A stretch of DNA of 64,000 nt from Roseateles sp. DAIF2 (GTDB lineage Bacteria > Pseudomonadota > Gammaproteobacteria > Burkholderiales > Burkholderiaceae_C): contig NZ_CP049919.1 of the NCBI RefSeq assembly GCF_015624425.1, positions 992,001-1,056,000 on the forward strand, in the 5' to 3' direction. The notes beneath the pieces were generated by a model. It searched no databases. It was not told the DNA's origin and saw only the letters and a program-made list of their open reading frames with translations. Below, in pieces: positions 9,864 through 18,598 of the stretch. Position 1 is the first letter of the stretch, and every line of letters starts with the position of its first letter. A program made the position numbers and the translations under genes.

Positions 9864-11294
9864 ATGACCCGTGCCACCAAGATCGTCGCCACCCTCGGAC
9901 CGGCTTCCTCCTCGCCCGAGGTGCTGGAACGCATGATCCGGGCCGGCGTCGATGTGGTGCGGCTGAACTTCTCGCATGGCAAGGCGCAGGACCATATCGA
10001 CCGCGCCCGCATGGTGCGCGAGGTGGCGGCCGCGGCCGGCCGCTCGGTGGCCATCATGGCCGACCTGCAGGGCCCGAAGATCCGCGTCGGCAAGTTCGAG
10101 AACGGCAAGATCGAACTGATCAACGGCACGCCCTTCATCCTGGACGCCGCCCGCACCGAGCTCGGCAACGAGCAGATCGTGGGCCTGGACTACAAGGAGC
10201 TGCCGCGTGACGTGAAGCCGGGCGACACCCTGCTGCTGAACGACGGCCTGCTGGTGCTGACGGTGGACTCGGTCAAGGGCTCGCAGGTCCACACCACGGT
10301 CAAGCTGGGCGGCGAGCTGTCCAACAACAAGGGCATCAACAAGCAGGGCGGCGGCCTGACCGCGCCGGCCCTGACCGCCAAGGACATGGAGGACATCAAG
10401 ACCGCGATGTCCTTCCAGTGCGAGTACCTGGCGGTGAGCTTCCCGAAGAACGCCACCGACATGGAGATGGCGCGCCAGCTGGCCAATGTGGCCGGCGAAC
10501 CCTGGCGCCACAAGCCGGCGATGATCGCCAAGATCGAGCGCTACGAGGCCATTCCGCAGCTGGAAGCGATTCTGAAGGCCAGCGACGGCATCATGGTGGC
10601 GCGCGGCGACCTGGCGGTTGAGGTCGGCAACGCGGCCGTGCCGGCGCTGCAAAAGCGCATGATCAAGATGGCGCGCGAGCTGGACAAGGTGACGATCACC
10701 GCGACCCAGATGATGGAGTCGATGATCGTGAATCCGGTGCCGACCCGCGCCGAGGTGTCGGACGTGGCCAATGCGGTGCTGGACGGCACCGACGCGGTGA
10801 TGCTCAGCGCCGAGACCGCCGCCGGCAAGTACCCGGTCGAGACCATCGAGCAGATGGCCGCGATCGCGCTGGAGGCCGAGCGTGCCGAGTTCGTCAGCCT
10901 GGACACCGATTTCGCCGGCCGCCAGTTCGGCCGCATCGACCAGTCGATCGCGATGGGCGCGCTGTTCACCGCCTACCACCTGGGCTGCAAGGCCATCGTC
11001 GCGCTGACCGAATCGGGCTCGACCGCGCTGTGGATGAGCCGTCATCGCATCCAGGTGCCGATCTTCGCGCTGACCACCCAGGAGGTCAGCCAGCGCCGCA
11101 TGAACCTGTACCGCAACGTGCAGCCGCTCTTGATGCCCAAGTTCGACGACCGCGACCAGGCCCTGAAGGCGGCCGAGCAGCTGCTGGTCGACCGCGGCGT
11201 GCTGATGCCCGGCGACACCTATGCGATCACCTGCGGCGAGCCGATGGGCTACCCGGGCGGCACCAATATGCTGAAGGTCGGCCGGGTCGACTGA
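9864..11294 (+). CDS. pyk: Pyruvate kinase
   Basis: Final glycolytic step, phosphoenolpyruvate plus ADP to pyruvate plus ATP. Visible motifs are the start TKIVATLGPASS, RLNFSHG (about 33-39), the MADLQGPKIRVG stretch (about 66-77), and the active-site signature IMVARGDLAVEVG near residues 240-252. The 476-residue length is standard, with the C-terminal allosteric domain complete. A CATAAT hexamer near 9821 is a possible -10 element. Downstream, at 11300-11324, is a long GC-rich hairpin. Confidence 0.98.
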   Translation: MTRATKIVATLGPASSSPEVLERMIRAGVDVVRLNFSHGKAQDHIDRARMVREVAAAAGRSVAIMADLQGPKIRVGKFENGKIELINGTPFILDAARTELGNEQIVGLDYKELPRDVKPGDTLLLNDGLLVLTVDSVKGSQVHTTVKLGGELSNNKGINKQGGGLTAPALTAKDMEDIKTAMSFQCEYLAVSFPKNATDMEMARQLANVAGEPWRHKPAMIAKIERYEAIPQLEAILKASDGIMVARGDLAVEVGNAAVPALQKRMIKMARELDKVTITATQMMESMIVNPVPTRAEVSDVANAVLDGTDAVMLSAETAAGKYPVETIEQMAAIALEAERAEFVSLDTDFAGRQFGRIDQSIAMGALFTAYHLGCKAIVALTESGSTALWMSRHRIQVPIFALTTQEVSQRRMNLYRNVQPLLMPKFDDRDQALKAAEQLLVDRGVLMPGDTYAITCGEPMGYPGGTNMLKVGRVD

Positions 11295-11299
11295 TCCCC

Positions 11300-11324
11300 G
11301 GACCCGAGGGCAAGCCTCGGGTCC
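11300..11324 (+). terminator. Hairpin after pyk, probable transcript end
   Basis: A perfect 10-bp stem (GGACCCGAGG/CCTCGGGTCC) around a GCAAG loop begins 5 bases after the pyk stop. There is no T-run after it, so it may be a factor-dependent or RNA-stabilising hairpin rather than a classical terminator. Confidence 0.5.
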
Positions 11325-11357
11325 GCCGCGCCCGTCCCGCTCGGCTGTGCTGGCCGC

Positions 11358-11908
11358 ATGGCCGGAACCGGATGCGCAGCGCGGCAGGACGCAAATTCAA
11401 ACGGGCGGGAGCGGGACCGGGCGCGCCGGCATTGGCTGCTGCGCGGCGCCGGTCTGTTATGGGCTGCGGCCACCGCCCATCGGGTGGGCGCCGCGCCGAC
11501 CGCACGGCCGGTGCTGAAGCTGGCGATCAGCGAAAGCAGCCCGCGCGCCTTCGTGCTGCCGCTGCTGCGCCCGATCGCCGAGGGCGGCGGCTTCGAATGG
11601 GTGCTGCATCTGCTGCCCTGGGCGCGCCTCTTGGCGCTGTCGGCGCGCGGCGAGATGCTGGCCTTCGGCCTGTCGCGCAATCCGCAGCGCGAGCAGCAGT
11701 ACCTGTTCAGCGAGCCGGTGTTCACCAACCATGTCTGGATGGTGGTGCGCGCCGGCGAGAGCCCGGAATTCGGCGGGCTGGACAGCCTGCGCGGCCGCAC
11801 CCTGTGCCTGACCCGCGGCATCAGCGACGGCACCGTCTTCGACCAGGCGCGCGAGCGCCGGCTGTTCGAGACCCAGCAGGTCGGTCTGGACCTGGTTGGC
11901 CGCCGCAG
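11358..11908 (+). pseudogene. Truncated periplasmic solute-binding protein (family 3 type)
   Basis: The frame from 11358 reads as the first ~180 residues of a transporter substrate-binding domain protein. It has a twin-basic, hydrophobic export leader (about 24-46) and the typical opening LKLAISESSP. The lobe-one pattern follows (LLPWARLLALSARGEMLAFG, then FTNHVWMVVRAGE and GGLDSLRGRTLCLTRGIS). Similarity stops at about 11895-11908. From there the frame continues only as antisense of the next gene, so the second lobe and the C-terminus are missing. The breakpoint carries GTTTTACAACAGCCTG, which nearly equals the end of an inverted-repeat element at 51341-51484. The choice of start is uncertain. 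Confidence 0.7.
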
Positions 11909-11926
11909 TAGTTTTACAACAGCCTG

Positions 11927-12952
11927 TCAGGCGCTGTTCAGCGCGCTCTGCACCAGGGCCGCAATGCGCGGCGTCATGCCGGTGGGCACCAGCAGCACCT
12001 CGGGATGGGCGCGGCCGAAGACGCGGAACAGCTCGTCGGCGAAGCCATGGCCGATCTCCTCGATGCCGTCGAAGCTGATCTCGGCCTGTCGGAACATCGG
12101 CAGCCGCGCGACCACCCGGCGCGCCTGGGCGCGCGAGTCCAGCACCTGGCCCGGGCCGGCCAGCAGGCGCAGGCTGACCGTGGTGCGGTCGAACTCGATG
12201 CCGCTGCCGTCCAGGCTCCAGGCGCCCAGCACCTGGTCCAGGGTGCGCGTGGTGTCCAGCGCGATCGCCATATAGATCGAACTGCCCTCGCGCGGCAGCG
12301 GCCGGCCCGGCTGCCAGCCGGCCGGGTCCCAGGCGCGGCGCTGGAAGGCATGCTTGTTGGCATGGATGTCGAACACATCGGCCAGCTGCGAGCTGAAGAA
12401 CAGGCCGCGGCCGGTATGCGCCGCCGGCTGGCTGGTCAGCCGGCCCTTGCTGAGCTCCAGCATCGCATGCTGGGCGTCGGCGATCGCGAAGCGGCTGCAG
12501 ATCTGCTCGAACACGCCGCAGCCGTCGTCGGAGACCAGCAGCTGGGCATGGCTCGCGGTCTGGCGCAGCGAGACGGTGACGCTGGTGCCGCCGCTGTGGT
12601 CCACCGCGTTGTTGACCAGCTCGGTGAAGCCATGCTGGATCATGCGCGCCACATGGGGCGGCAGCGCGAAATGAGGCGCGAAGTCGCGCTGCCAGGGCAG
12701 GTCCTCCTGCAGGCCGTGCAGGGTGTAGCTGCGTGCCACCTGGCGCAACAGGCCCGGGCCGTAGACCGGGCGGCGCGCGCTGCCCTCGCGCGTCAGCCAT
12801 TGCGACTCGACCAGGCGGCGCAGCGCTGCCTGGGTGGCGCGCCGGCTGGCGCCGGTGCGCTCCATCACATGGTCGATCAGATCCAGCGAATGCTCGCGCG
12901 CGGCGGCGGTCATCCACAGGGTCAGGTGGTCGAGGGCGAGGCGGACGGTCAC
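11927..12952 (-). CDS. Winged-helix / HATPase / STAS-like (DUF4325) regulator
   Basis: One polypeptide of 341 residues from a GTG at 12952. An N-terminal helix-turn-helix region (about 15-65) resembles winged helices. A GHKL ATPase domain follows (about 85-240), with N-box ELVNNAVDHSGG (111-122), G1 box DDGCG (142-146) and G2 box HTGRGLF (179-185). The C-terminal ~90 residues match the DUF4325 STAS-like pattern (SFDGIEEIGHGFADELFRVF). This pairs an anti-sigma-kinase-like ATPase with an antagonist-like domain in one chain, so a self-contained partner-switch regulator is plausible (inference). It faces the truncated solute-binding gene and diverges from fba. An ATG at codon 14 is an alternative start. 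Confidence 0.8.
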   Translation of the reverse strand: MTVRLALDHLTLWMTAAAREHSLDLIDHVMERTGASRRATQAALRRLVESQWLTREGSARRPVYGPGLLRQVARSYTLHGLQEDLPWQRDFAPHFALPPHVARMIQHGFTELVNNAVDHSGGTSVTVSLRQTASHAQLLVSDDGCGVFEQICSRFAIADAQHAMLELSKGRLTSQPAAHTGRGLFFSSQLADVFDIHANKHAFQRRAWDPAGWQPGRPLPREGSSIYMAIALDTTRTLDQVLGAWSLDGSGIEFDRTTVSLRLLAGPGQVLDSRAQARRVVARLPMFRQAEISFDGIEEIGHGFADELFRVFGRAHPEVLLVPTGMTPRIAALVQSALNSA

Positions 12953-13131
12953 GCCGGCGAGGCTAGCGGCGCCGCGGCCCCCGCGCAAGCGCGCTTGCCC
13001 CAGGATGAGGGGTCGGCGTGCCAGCCGCTTGTTACGGTCCGGCCATGCCACACCGCTAGAATCAGCTGCAGTTACGGCGCGGTTACCAAGGCCGCGCCCG
13101 CCAGAATCTGCAACTCCCAGGAGGGCTTCCC

Positions 13132-14196
13132 ATGCCTCTCGTTTCAATGCGCCAGCTGCTGGACCATGCCGCCGAACAGGGCTATGGCATTCCGGCCTTC
13201 AACGTCAACAACCTCGAGCAGGTGCAGGCCGTGATGGCCGCGGCCGACGAGGTCGGCGCGCCGGTGATCCTGCAGGCCAGCGCCGGTGCCCGCAAGTACG
13301 CCGGCGAGCCCTTCATCAAACACCTGATCCTGGCCGCGGTCGAGGCCTATCCGCATATCCCGCTGGTGATGCACCAGGACCATGGCACCAGCCCCAAGGT
13401 CTGCGAGGGCGCGATCAACCTGGGCTTCGGCTCGGTGATGATGGACGGCTCGTTGATGGATGACGGCAAGACCCCGTCCAGCTTCGACTACAACGTGGAC
13501 GTGACCCGCAAGGTCGTCGAGATGGCCCACAAGGTCGGCGTCACCGTCGAGGGCGAGCTGGGTTGCCTGGGCAATCTGGAGACCGGCGACGCCGGCGAGG
13601 AAGACGGCATCGGCGCCGTCGGCAAGCTGGACCACAGCCAGATGCTGACCGACCCGGAAGAGGCGGCCACCTTCGTCAAGGCCACCCAGCTGGACGCGCT
13701 GGCGATCGCCATCGGCACCAGCCATGGCGCCTACAAGTTCTCGCGCAAGCCCACCGGCGACATCCTGGCGATCAGCCGCGTCAAGGAAATCCACAAGCGC
13801 ATCCCGAACACCCATCTGGTGATGCACGGCTCGTCGAGCGTGCCGCAGGAGCTGTTGGCCATCATCAACCAGTACGGCGGCAAGATGAAGGAGACCTTCG
13901 GTGTGCCGGTCGAGGAGATCCAGGAAGCCATCAAGCATGGCGTGCGCAAGATCAATATCGATACCGACATCCGCTTGGCGATGACCGGCGCGGTGCGCAA
14001 GTTCCTGGCCGAGAACCCGGACAAGTTCGATGCGCGCGAATGGCTGAAGCCGGCCCGTGAGGCCGCCAAGCTGATCTGCAAGCAGCGCTACCTCGAGTTC
14101 GGCTGCGAGGGTCAGGCCGGCAAGATCAAGCCGCGCACGCTGGTCGACACCGCCGCCGCCTATGCGCGCGGCGAGCTGAACCAGATCGTCCAGTAA
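13132..14196 (+). CDS. fba: Fructose-bisphosphate aldolase, class II
   Basis: Zinc-dependent cleavage and condensation of fructose-1,6-bisphosphate in glycolysis and gluconeogenesis. The 354-residue product has the Calvin-cycle-subtype class II pattern. This includes the N-terminus [15 protein letters not shown], the metal-site HQDHG (His84 and neighbours), the catalytic region VEGELG, and the KINIDTD phosphate-binding stretch near residue 277. A good GGAGGG site lies 7 bases before the ATG. A TAGAAT hexamer at 13057-13062 is a candidate -10 box. It completes the local set of sugar-phosphate genes. Confidence 0.97.
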   Translation: MPLVSMRQLLDHAAEQGYGIPAFNVNNLEQVQAVMAAADEVGAPVILQASAGARKYAGEPFIKHLILAAVEAYPHIPLVMHQDHGTSPKVCEGAINLGFGSVMMDGSLMDDGKTPSSFDYNVDVTRKVVEMAHKVGVTVEGELGCLGNLETGDAGEEDGIGAVGKLDHSQMLTDPEEAATFVKATQLDALAIAIGTSHGAYKFSRKPTGDILAISRVKEIHKRIPNTHLVMHGSSSVPQELLAIINQYGGKMKETFGVPVEEIQEAIKHGVRKINIDTDIRLAMTGAVRKFLAENPDKFDAREWLKPAREAAKLICKQRYLEFGCEGQAGKIKPRTLVDTAAAYARGELNQIVQ

Positions 14197-14288
14197 CCTT
14201 TTGTTTCGCGGACATCCCTAGCGCCTCTGATGGCGCCGGGGGAGGGGCGTGCTTATAGTCGCGGCATTGCCGCCGAGCCCGCCCTGCC

Positions 14289-16331
14289 GTGTTTCATCAC
14301 GATGCCGCCGAATCCCCGCCGCGCCTGTCGCCGCCCGGCCTGAATGGCTTGCCGGGCGAATCCTATGGCCCGCCGCCGCGCAATGCGGCGATGCGGCGGC
14401 GCCTGAAGGTTTTTGTCGCGACCTTCCTGCTCGGCCTGCTGGCGACCCTGGTCTATGACTTTGGCCGCAGCCCGATCTACAAGGCCGATGCCCGCATCCA
14501 GATCACGCCGGCCGCCCGCGCCGCCGCCAGTTCGCCGGCCGGTGCCGAGGGCGGCCCGCAGGGCTTCGGCCTGGAGGTGCAGCTGCTGAGCAGCCGGCCG
14601 CTGCTGGAGGCGGTGCTGCCGCGCCTGCAGGCCGCCGGCCATCTGCGCGAGACGGGTGGCGATTCGGTGGCGCAGCTGCAGCGCATGCTGACCCTGCTGC
14701 CGGTGCCCGGCACCCAGGTGGTCGAGTTGCAGGCCGAAGGGCCGCAGCCGGCGCTGACCGCGGCGCTCCTGAACACCCTGATCGAGGTCTACCGCGAGCG
14801 CCAGCTCGAGGCCGGCGACGCAAGCCAGCTGACCCAGCTCGACGATGCGCGCGAGGAGCTGCGTGTGATCGAGGCGCGGGTGCAGCAGCAGCGCCGCGCG
14901 CTGGACAGCTTCCGGCAGCGCGCCAACATCGTCTCGGCGGAGCGCGACGAGAACCAGACCCTGTCGCGCCTGAAGGGCATCGGCGCCTCGCTGAATACCG
15001 TCAACGAGCGCGAGGCCGCCGCGGCCGGCAAGGTGCATGCGATCGAGCAGGCGATCGCCGAGGGCAAGCGCACGCCGCAGGCGCGCGACAACCCGACCAT
15101 TGCCGGTATCGAGAACCGGCTGTCGCAGAACCGCGAGGAATGGCGCTCGCTGGAGCGCCAGTACACGCCGCAGTACCTGGAGCTGGACCCGGCGGCGCGT
15201 TCGCTGAAGAGCCGCATCGCCAACCTGGAGCAGCAGCTCGAGACCGAGCGCCGCGCCAGCCAGCAGACCGCGCTGGCCGATGCGCGCGAGGAGCTGCGCA
15301 TGGCCCAGGTCACCGGCCAGCGCCTGCAGCAGCAGCTGGTCGAGGATCGGCAGGGCGTGCAGGCCTTCGGGCGCCGCTTTGCCGAACATCAGGGCCTGCA
15401 GGAAGAGCTGGCCGGGCTGGAGAAGCTGCAGCAGGCGGCCAAGCAGAAGCTGCTGGCGCTGGAGGCCGGCGAGCGCACGCGGCGGCCGCGCGTCGAGGTG
15501 CTGGAGCATGCGGTGGTGCCGCAGGAGCCCTGGCGCCCGTCCTACTGGCGCGATGCCGGCTTCGGCCTGGTGATGGCCCTGCTGCTGGGCCTGCTGGCGG
15601 TCTGGTTCATCGAGTTCTTCGACCGTCGCGATCCGCGCCAGGGGCCCACGGTCGTGATCGCGCCGTCCTGGGGGGGCATGCCGGCGGCGAACTCGCCACA
15701 ACTGGCTGGGGCCATGGCGCCGGCCCTGCCGCATGGCTTCGACCTGCCGCGGCTGGGTCAGGCGCTGGAGCCGCTGCGCGAACTGGAGCAGGAGGAGGTG
15801 GCGCGACTGCTGGCGCATGCCGCGCCCGAGCCGCGCGCGATGCTGGCCTGCCTGCTGTGCGGGCTCAGCGTCGACGAGGTGGTGGCGCTGCCGCTCGGCG
15901 CGGTCGACGCCCAGGCCGGCCAGCTGCGGCTGCGCGGCGATTCGCCGCGCGAGCTGGTGCTGCCGCCGCTGCTGCGCGGCTGGGCGGCGCGCCGCGGCGA
16001 GCAGACCCAGCATCCCGAGGCGCCGCTGTTCGTGCGGCCCGGCGGCCAGACGCCGATCGACGCCCAGGACGTGCGCGCCGCGGTCACCTCGAGCGCGCTG
16101 GATGCCGAGCTGGATCAGCCGCAGACGGTCAGCGCCGAGTCGCTGCGCCATAGCCACATCGCCTTCCTGCTGCGCCAGGGCCTGCGTTTCGGCGAGCTGG
16201 CGCCGCTGGTCGGGCGCCTGCCGCCGGAAACCCTGTCGCAGCTGGCGGCGCTGGCGCCCGGCGGGCCGCGCCTGTCGCGCGACCAGGTCGAGCCGCTGAT
16301 GCCGGCGCTGCGACGCGCGAGCCTGAGCTAG
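14289..16331 (+). CDS. Wzz/GNVR-type membrane protein fused to a degenerate tyrosine-recombinase-like domain
   Basis: Codes for 680 residues from GTG 14289; an ATG at 14391 (residue 35) is an alternative start. Transmembrane helix 1 is at about 39-57. A long periplasmic, largely coiled-coil region follows (about 150-400). The GNVR-like segment NREEWRSLERQYTPQYLELD precedes transmembrane helix 2 (about 422-445). This is the polysaccharide co-polymerase layout. Where a tyrosine kinase often sits there are ~190 cytoplasmic residues resembling the catalytic domain of XerC/D-type recombinases: CGLSVDEVVALPLG (524-537), a beta-hairpin LRGDSPRELVLP, and SLRHSH (618-623) followed by LAPLVGR. The first catalytic Arg is Ser527, the GH histidine is Arg643, and the tyrosine is absent, so it should be inactive. 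The stop codon overlaps a repeat element. No polysaccharide genes flank it. Confidence 0.8.
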   Translation: MFHHDAAESPPRLSPPGLNGLPGESYGPPPRNAAMRRRLKVFVATFLLGLLATLVYDFGRSPIYKADARIQITPAARAAASSPAGAEGGPQGFGLEVQLLSSRPLLEAVLPRLQAAGHLRETGGDSVAQLQRMLTLLPVPGTQVVELQAEGPQPALTAALLNTLIEVYRERQLEAGDASQLTQLDDAREELRVIEARVQQQRRALDSFRQRANIVSAERDENQTLSRLKGIGASLNTVNEREAAAAGKVHAIEQAIAEGKRTPQARDNPTIAGIENRLSQNREEWRSLERQYTPQYLELDPAARSLKSRIANLEQQLETERRASQQTALADAREELRMAQVTGQRLQQQLVEDRQGVQAFGRRFAEHQGLQEELAGLEKLQQAAKQKLLALEAGERTRRPRVEVLEHAVVPQEPWRPSYWRDAGFGLVMALLLGLLAVWFIEFFDRRDPRQGPTVVIAPSWGGMPAANSPQLAGAMAPALPHGFDLPRLGQALEPLRELEQEEVARLLAHAAPEPRAMLACLLCGLSVDEVVALPLGAVDAQAGQLRLRGDSPRELVLPPLLRGWAARRGEQTQHPEAPLFVRPGGQTPIDAQDVRAAVTSSALDAELDQPQTVSAESLRHSHIAFLLRQGLRFGELAPLVGRLPPETLSQLAALAPGGPRLSRDQVEPLMPALRRASLS

Positions 16332-16525
16332 GGCCTGTTCATGCTATGGCAGTCAGCCGCGAAGGCCCGCCCCTCGGGGGCGAACCTTCCCGCAGGGTTG
16401 TGACCAGAAAGACCGCATGCGGCGTTGCAAATCCTCGCCGGGTGTCCAACCCGGCTGCGGTTTGCGCCTTGCCTGCAGCCTTTCTGGTCACAACGCGACT
16501 TGCTGCCCTAGCGTGAACAGGCCCT
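16330..16525. repeat. 196-bp nested palindromic (MITE-like) element
   Basis: The outer ends AGGGCCTGTTCATGCTA and, on the other strand, AGGGCCTGTTCACGCTA match with one difference and extend imperfectly to about 24 bp. Inside lies a perfect 14-bp inverted repeat, TTGTGACCAGAAAG (16398-16411) against CTTTCTGGTCACAA (16480-16493). A further nested stem CCGGGT/ACCCGG lies at 16438-16454. No coding frame is convincing. The left end supplies the last two bases of the upstream gene's TAG stop codon. It lies between the Wzz-like gene and purC. Confidence 0.7.
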
Positions 16526-16591
16526 GGGCCGCGCGGGAAGGGCGGCGGGGCTGGGCCTAAAATCCCGCGCACCTTAGACGGAAGTCCTTCC

Positions 16592-17488
16592 ATGACCGCT
16601 GCCCTGCATACCTCCTCGCTGACCTCTCTTCCCCTGATCGCACGCGGCAAGGTGCGCGAGAACTACGCGGTGGGCGCGGACCGCATCCTGATGGTGGCCT
16701 CGGACCGCATCTCGGCCTTCGACGTCATCATGGGCGAACCGATCCCCGGCAAGGGCGCGCTGCTGACCCGGATGGCGCTGTTCTGGTTCGAGAAGCTGGA
16801 TGGCATCGTGCCGAATCACCTGACCGGCGAGGATCCGCTGTCGGTCGTCGGCGAGGCCGACCGGGCCCAGGTGCAGGGCCGCTCGATGCTGGTCAAGCGA
16901 CTGAAGCCGCTGCCGATCGAGGCGGTGGTGCGCGGCTATCTGGCCGGCAGTGGCTGGGCCGAATACAAGACCAATGGCCAGGTCTGCGGCGTGCAATTGC
17001 CCGCCGGCCTGGACAACGCCTCCAAGCTGCCCGAGCCGATCTTCACCCCGGCTACCAAGGCCGAGATGGGCGATCACGACGAGAACATCGATTTCGAGCG
17101 CTGCGTCGCGATCATCGGCCGCGAGCTGGCCGAGCGGGTGCGCGACATCTCGATCGCGCTCTACCAGCGCGCCGCCGACTACGCGCTCACCAAGGGCATC
17201 ATCATCGCCGACACGAAATTCGAGTTCGGCCTGGATGCAGACGGCACGCTGACCCTGATGGACGAGGTGCTGACGCCCGACTCCTCGCGCTACTGGCCGG
17301 CCGAGAGCTATGCGGTGGGCAGCAACCCGCCCAGCTACGACAAGCAGTTCCTGCGCGACTGGCTGGAGCAGGCCCAGGTCGACGGCCAGCCCTGGGGCAA
17401 GGTCGCGCCGGCGCCAGCGCTGCCGGCCGAGGTGGTGGAGAAGACCGCGGCCAAGTACCGCGAGGCCCTGGACCGCCTGACCCGCTGA
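16592..17488 (+). CDS. purC: Phosphoribosylaminoimidazole-succinocarboxamide synthase
   Basis: Purine pathway step joining CAIR with aspartate at the cost of ATP. Family signatures are [20 protein letters not shown] near the N-terminus, [13 protein letters not shown] (about 110-122), and the ADTKFEFGL motif near 206. The 298-residue length fits the longer SAICAR synthetase type common in betaproteobacteria and yeast. A TAAAAT hexamer at 16558-16563 is a likely -10 box just upstream. It is followed 9 bp later by a TPR-like gene on the same strand. purE and purK lie 2 kb on. Confidence 0.97.
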   Translation: MTAALHTSSLTSLPLIARGKVRENYAVGADRILMVASDRISAFDVIMGEPIPGKGALLTRMALFWFEKLDGIVPNHLTGEDPLSVVGEADRAQVQGRSMLVKRLKPLPIEAVVRGYLAGSGWAEYKTNGQVCGVQLPAGLDNASKLPEPIFTPATKAEMGDHDENIDFERCVAIIGRELAERVRDISIALYQRAADYALTKGIIIADTKFEFGLDADGTLTLMDEVLTPDSSRYWPAESYAVGSNPPSYDKQFLRDWLEQAQVDGQPWGKVAPAPALPAEVVEKTAAKYREALDRLTR

Positions 17489-17497
17489 GCCGACCCC

Positions 17498-18598
17498 ATG
17501 GCTCAGAAATCGCGCCTGCACCAGCGCCTGGACAAGGCCATCGCGGCCGCGCCGGACCAACTGCAGTCGGCCGGCCTGCGGGCGCAGCGCGCGGTGCTGC
17601 AGGCGCGCCATGGCCAGCTGAAGGCGGCGCGCCATGAGCTGACCGCGCTGCACCAGCTGGCCTTCCAGCATCCGCATCCGCACCTGGGTGCCTGGCTGCA
17701 TCTGGCCGAGGGCCTGATGAGCTATTTCACCGATTTCAGCGGTGGGGCTTACGAGAAGCTCATGCGCGCCCGTGCCATCGCCCAGCTGGCCGGGCTGGCC
17801 GAGGTCGAGGCGCTGGCCACGGCCTGGCTGGCGCATCTGGCCTATGTGCGGCACGACATCGACGGGCTGGTGGCCCATGCCCAGGCCTGTCGGGCGCTGG
17901 CCGGCGCGGATCAGCATGCGGCCCAAAGCCGCCTGGCGATTGCGCTCGGCTTGGCGCACCATTTCGCCGGCCGCGTCGACCTGACCCAGCCCTGGTACGC
18001 CAAGGCCCGCCAGCATGCGCTGGCCGAGGGCGACGACGCCACCCAATCGGCCCTGATGTACAACATGGCGGAGATGCGCACCGCCCATGTGCGACGCGAC
18101 GCGCTGAGCCATCCGACCAAGCCGGTGCCCGAGCTGCTGCTCAGCGCCGACTCGATCGAGCGCTATGACGAGGCGGTCGGGGGCTCGGCGATGAGCGAGC
18201 TGACGCCGATCCTGCGTGCGCAGATCCAGACGGTGCGCGGCGACTATGCGGCCGCCTGCGAGCTCTATGAGCGCCACCTGCCGCAGGCCATCTCCTGCGG
18301 CCTGGCGCGCCTGGGCAGCAGCATGCTGGCCGATCTGGCCTGGTGCCGCGTGCAGATGGGGCAGCGCGAGCTGGCGCTGCAGCAGGCGCGCGAGTCGGAG
18401 CTGGAGCTGGACCCGGCCTGCGATGTGGATGACCGCGCCGCCACCCATAGCCGTCTGGCCCAGGTCTACCAGGAACTCGGCGATGCCGAGGCCGCGGCCC
18501 GCCATGCGGCGAGCGCGGCGGCCGAATGGGCCGAGCTGGAGCGCCAGCAGCGACACTGGGTTGAGTCGCTGCAAGCGGCCGGCCTGGCCCGGCCTTAG
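17498..18598 (+). CDS. TPR-like helical-repeat protein of unknown function
   Basis: Codes for 366 residues composed almost entirely of Ala/Leu-rich helix pairs of tetratricopeptide type. They can be followed from about residue 20 to the end (for example ALQQARESELELDPACD and HSRLAQVYQELGDAEAAARH). There is no signal peptide, membrane helix or catalytic domain, so it is probably a cytosolic scaffold. It sits 9 bp after purC and is likely co-transcribed. Its stop codon overlaps the stop of the convergent thioredoxin-like gene. Function is not assignable. Confidence 0.75.
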   Translation: MAQKSRLHQRLDKAIAAAPDQLQSAGLRAQRAVLQARHGQLKAARHELTALHQLAFQHPHPHLGAWLHLAEGLMSYFTDFSGGAYEKLMRARAIAQLAGLAEVEALATAWLAHLAYVRHDIDGLVAHAQACRALAGADQHAAQSRLAIALGLAHHFAGRVDLTQPWYAKARQHALAEGDDATQSALMYNMAEMRTAHVRRDALSHPTKPVPELLLSADSIERYDEAVGGSAMSELTPILRAQIQTVRGDYAAACELYERHLPQAISCGLARLGSSMLADLAWCRVQMGQRELALQQARESELELDPACDVDDRAATHSRLAQVYQELGDAEAAARHAASAAAEWAELERQQRHWVESLQAAGLARP

